Positions 61,439-64,000 of a stretch of DNA of 64,000 nucleotides are shown in pieces. This DNA comes from Trematomus loennbergii (Eukaryota > Chordata > Actinopteri > Perciformes > Nototheniidae): NCBI GenBank assembly GCA_012861695.1, contig JAAOOA010000443.1:210001-274000 (forward strand), in the 5' to 3' direction. Numbering within the stretch: the first letter of the stretch is position 1; each line of letters starts with the position of its first letter. Made by a program: the position numbers and the translations under genes. The notes beneath the pieces were generated by a model. It was not told the origin of the DNA and searched no databases. It saw only the letters and a list, made by a program, of their open reading frames with translations.

Positions 61439-63301
61439 GTGAGTTTCGGGGGCTTTTTTTATTTTATTTTTTTAAATAAGCAGAATCAGAATACCTTTAT
61501 TGGTGTATATACAGAGGGAAATGTAATGTTTCAACTAAAGGTATTACATACATGCAGTGCTGTAAAAGTACACCATTTACCTCTGAATTGTAGTGGAGTA
61601 GAAGTACACAGTAGCAGAAAATAGAAATACTCAAGTACACATATGTCAAAAAAAGTACAATTACTGTCGGTGGGTAGGGGGCTTTTAAAAGAAAAGGTTT
61701 AAATAGAGCAGAATCAGAATACCTTATTTGGTACAGAGGAGACATTTACATTATATTGCATTTACATTGTTACAGCGAAAGTAAAGAGCCAAAAAAGCAA
61801 CATATTAATAAGAAGCATCCTTAAAATAGTAAAGATTAAAACAAGTAGGAATTACACAAATTACAATTTACCAAAATACACCTCCAGGTGTAAACAATAG
61901 GAACAGTATTTTAAAAATAAAATAAGTGTCACAGTGGTGAAAGTAAAAGTAGATATTGCACAGTTATTTACAGATTTATAACTGTAGTTTCATAGTCTAA
62001 CTAAGATATAGCACCCAGTAAAAGTCCTGCATTCAACATGTTACTCAAGTAAAAGTAGAAGTACTCAGACCTTGTACTTGAGTAAATAGAAGTACTCAGG
62101 TCTTGTACGTAGTAAAAGTAGAAGTACTCAGATCTTGTAGTTGAGTAAAAGTAGAAGTACTCAGATCTTGTACCTCAGTAAAAGTAGAAGTACTCAATTC
62201 TTGTACTTGAGTAAAAGTAGAAGTACTCGGGTCTTGTAGTTGAGTAAAAGTAGAAGTACTCAGGTCTTGTACGTAGTAAAAGTAGAAGTACTCAGATCTT
62301 GTACCTCAGTAAAAGTAGAAGTACTCAATTCTTGTACTTGAGTAAAAGTAGAAGTACTCAGATCTTTTACTTGAGTTAAAGTAGAAGTACTCAGATCTTG
62401 TACTTGAGTAAAAGTAGAAGTACTCAGATCTTGTACTTGAGTAAAAGTAGAAGTACCAGAGTGTAGGAATACTCTGTTACAGTAAAAGTACTGCATTCAA
62501 AATGTTCCTCAAGTGAAAGTAGAAAAGTATTATCATCAAAATATAGTGAAAGTAGCGACAGTAAAAGTAGTCATTGTGCAGATTGGTCCATTTCAGAATA
62601 ATATATATGATATGTTTTTATGATTGATCATGAAAGTGTTCTCAAAGCTGGTAAAGGTGCAGCTAGTTTGAATGACTTTGTATACTGCAGGGTAGCTTGT
62701 GAATTTACTCCAGGTGGAACTAAAGTCTGATTTAACACTTGATTAGATTTCACATCATTCATCCAGATCTGTGAAGTAACTAAAGGGATTAAATACATGT
62801 AGTGGAGGAAAAGTACACAAATGACCCATTTCAGAATAATATGAAGTACAGAAGTATTATCAGCTTCAATTATCAACAGTGAAAGTACTCTTTTCACAGT
62901 ATTTTATTATTATGGTACAGTATACAGTATGACCATATCAGTATATATATATCATGTGCTATTATGTGTACAAAGTAACTGTAATTGTTAAACACATGTA
63001 ATGGAGAAAAAAGTACAATATTTGCCTCCGAAATGTAGAGGAGTAGAAATATAATGTAGCATTAAATGGAAAAACTTTAGTAAATTTCAAATATGTCAAA
63101 AAAGTACTTAATTACAATTCTTCAGTTAGTTCCTTTTCACTGGCACTTCAGTAGTAATTGATCTGTGTTGTAATATTTTAACATGTTTTTTTTGTTTCCC
63201 CAGCTGCAGTCGGGGCCAAACAGCAGAAAACAGAATTCACCAGCAGTGGAAGAGTCTCTGTGTGTGAGACTGCTATAGAAATGACCCATGCTCTTAAAGA
63301 G
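61177..63301 (+). CDS. N-terminal exons of a zinc-finger-type gene, partial
   Basis: Exon 1 (61177-61438, donor gtgagttt, phase 1) encodes MTSHRVLQSQLSSIMEALTR, then AAVLEISELLEESCAGWKSE and a leucine-rich heptad stretch NQALRRRLELLETVV. A Gly/Glu-rich linker follows. Exon 2 (63204-63301, between ttccccag and gtgagttt, phase 0) encodes AAVGAKQQKTEFTSSGRVSV then CETAIEMTHALKE. The opening (Q-L-x-S-I-M-E-x-L..A..EI..L) is a pattern I know from the N-termini of many fish C2H2 zinc-finger proteins, where it forms a dimerising coiled coil. The fingers would lie beyond the window, so that identity is inference. A nuclear DNA-binding role is likely if correct. The ATG is the first in frame. Confidence 0.65.
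61485..62034. mobile_element. retroposon-tail repeats in intron 1
   Basis: 'agcagaatcagaatacct' occurs at 61480 and 61708, each followed by 'ttattggt' or 'tatttggta' and 'cagagg..aatgta'-like text. This is consistent with a tandemly duplicated or twice-inserted tail. Confidence 0.45.
62035..62520. repeat. 33-bp minisatellite of a dispersed element, copy 2
   Basis: About 13 units of the same 33-bp repeat as at 3843, followed by the same unique tail (accagagtgtaggaatac). Variants such as 'tacctcag' and 'tacgtagt' recur as blocks, showing a multi-unit duplication. Confidence 0.93.
62521..63203. other. rest of intron 1 of the zinc-finger-like gene
   Basis: Continues with diverged 'aaaagtac' and 'gtagaagtat' words (62570-63110), probably the body of the element carrying the 33-bp array. 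Ends in the acceptor tract at 63180-63203. Confidence 0.4.
63204..63301 (+). CDS. zinc-finger-like gene, exon 2
   Basis: 98 nt after a long T-rich tract and cccag. It restores phase and leaves phase 0 for the next exon outside the window. Confidence 0.55.
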
Positions 63302-63325
63302 GTGAGTTTAATTACCATTTCTTTA

Positions 63326-64000
63326 ACCTGTTACGCACCGCCCCCCCGGTACCGGGCGGATAAACGCGCCATTTGCAGGAAACAACGTCTAAGGAATCTT
63401 AATATTTAATAAACTATGAATGTTTTGTATCCATGTAACGGGAAGAAACTCAGGTAACTGATCTTTTAAAAAAAAAAATCTAAAAAACCCCACAATGCTA
63501 ACACTCAGCCTCTGAATTAGCCATGAGCGAAACAAATTTAACCTAAAACTGCACCTAAACTCACTCATAACTCCCTTATTACTTATCCTAGATGCACAGC
63601 CAACCCCTCGTTTTGCATCAGCTGGAGACACAGAATCTGGGGGTGCCCACCTCAACACTCAGTGATAAACATTTGCGACGCTATAAACGAAAGCGTACAT
63701 CAGAACATGTGGAGCTAGGTAGCTAGAAACGCTAACATGGCTTACCTTGGTCAAAAAGTCTTCAATGGCATTAAAACGATAAAAAAACGATGCTGCAGTT
63801 AATCCATAGGTTAATCCAATGTATATGTGCCCTCTTTGAAATTATTTCTGATAATCCATAAGCAATAAAACTGCTTTTTAGTTTCCAGATGTCAGAGCTA
63901 GAGATAGGTCCACTCTGATGCTAAATTACATGCGCAAAGCCCCCACTTCTTCTCTTCACAACGAGTGTGTGTGGGGGCCTCCCCCTTCTATTCTATTGGC
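63326..64000 (+). mobile_element. dispersed element end with TTAA, copy 2 (runs off the window)
   Basis: Starts at 'ttaacctgtta' and contains 'ccccggtaccgggcgg', 'atttgcaggaaacaacgtct' and 'tatccatgtaacgggaagaa', matching 29870-29962 on the other strand. The right end lies outside the window or was not recognised. Confidence 0.5.

Overview
This window looks like a gene-poor, repeat-dense stretch of a ray-finned (teleost) fish genome. The evidence is vertebrate-style split genes with GT-AG introns, long CA/GT microsatellites and many minisatellites. The transposon mix also fits: hAT-type and other MITEs, a BEL/Pao LTR retrotransposon, and L2/Rex/CR1-group LINE fragments.

Three protein-coding genes can be supported. 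(1) A claudin of the claudin-10/-15 type on the minus strand, positions 33459-41021. Five exons can be placed to the base; they give about 220 residues ending in a PDZ-binding AYV. Exon 4 is one base short in a G homopolymer. (2) A class II cytokine receptor on the plus strand, positions 47380-56564. It has seven exons: signal peptide, two fibronectin-III domains, one transmembrane helix and a short tail. It resembles IL20RB (fish CRFB16); the junction of exons 2 and 3 is one base out of frame. (3) The first two coding exons of a gene on the plus strand (61177-63301, continuing past the window). Its N-terminal coiled coil resembles that of fish C2H2 zinc-finger proteins.

Layout. 1-1020 is a 20-bp satellite. 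1.8-2.9 kb is a TIR element. 4.2-8.3 kb is a very large imperfect palindrome (foldback-like element) with degenerate sub-repeats of about 170-190 bp and an unrecognised ORF at its centre; one arm carries a separate MITE. A third, broken copy follows at 8.5-10.4 kb, split by a 5'-truncated LINE. 11.4-13.1 kb holds tandem repeats, 13.4-15.3 kb a minus-strand LINE, 16.4-17.5 kb a MITE with a 119-bp hairpin, and 18.7-20.2 kb a hAT-like element with a BED-finger remnant. 20.9-28.0 kb is a three-level nest: a MITE interrupted by a BEL/Pao element whose 5' LTR is interrupted by a hAT MITE. 28-33 kb holds LINE tails and an L2-like fragment. 33.4-42.4 kb is the claudin gene and its upstream minisatellite. 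43-47.2 kb holds MITEs and minisatellites. 47.4-56.6 kb is the receptor gene with many intronic insertions. 57-61 kb holds a hAT MITE, a second copy of the minus-strand LINE and microsatellites. 61.2 kb to the end is the zinc-finger-like gene start.

The most notable points are the foldback element and its ORF, and the claudin exon-4 acceptor, where the usual polypyrimidine tract is replaced by about 49 UG dinucleotides. A complementary CA tract lies in the same transcript's 3' UTR. The nested transposon stack has target duplications that still read cleanly. Comparisons were made by eye; identities and copy numbers are approximate.
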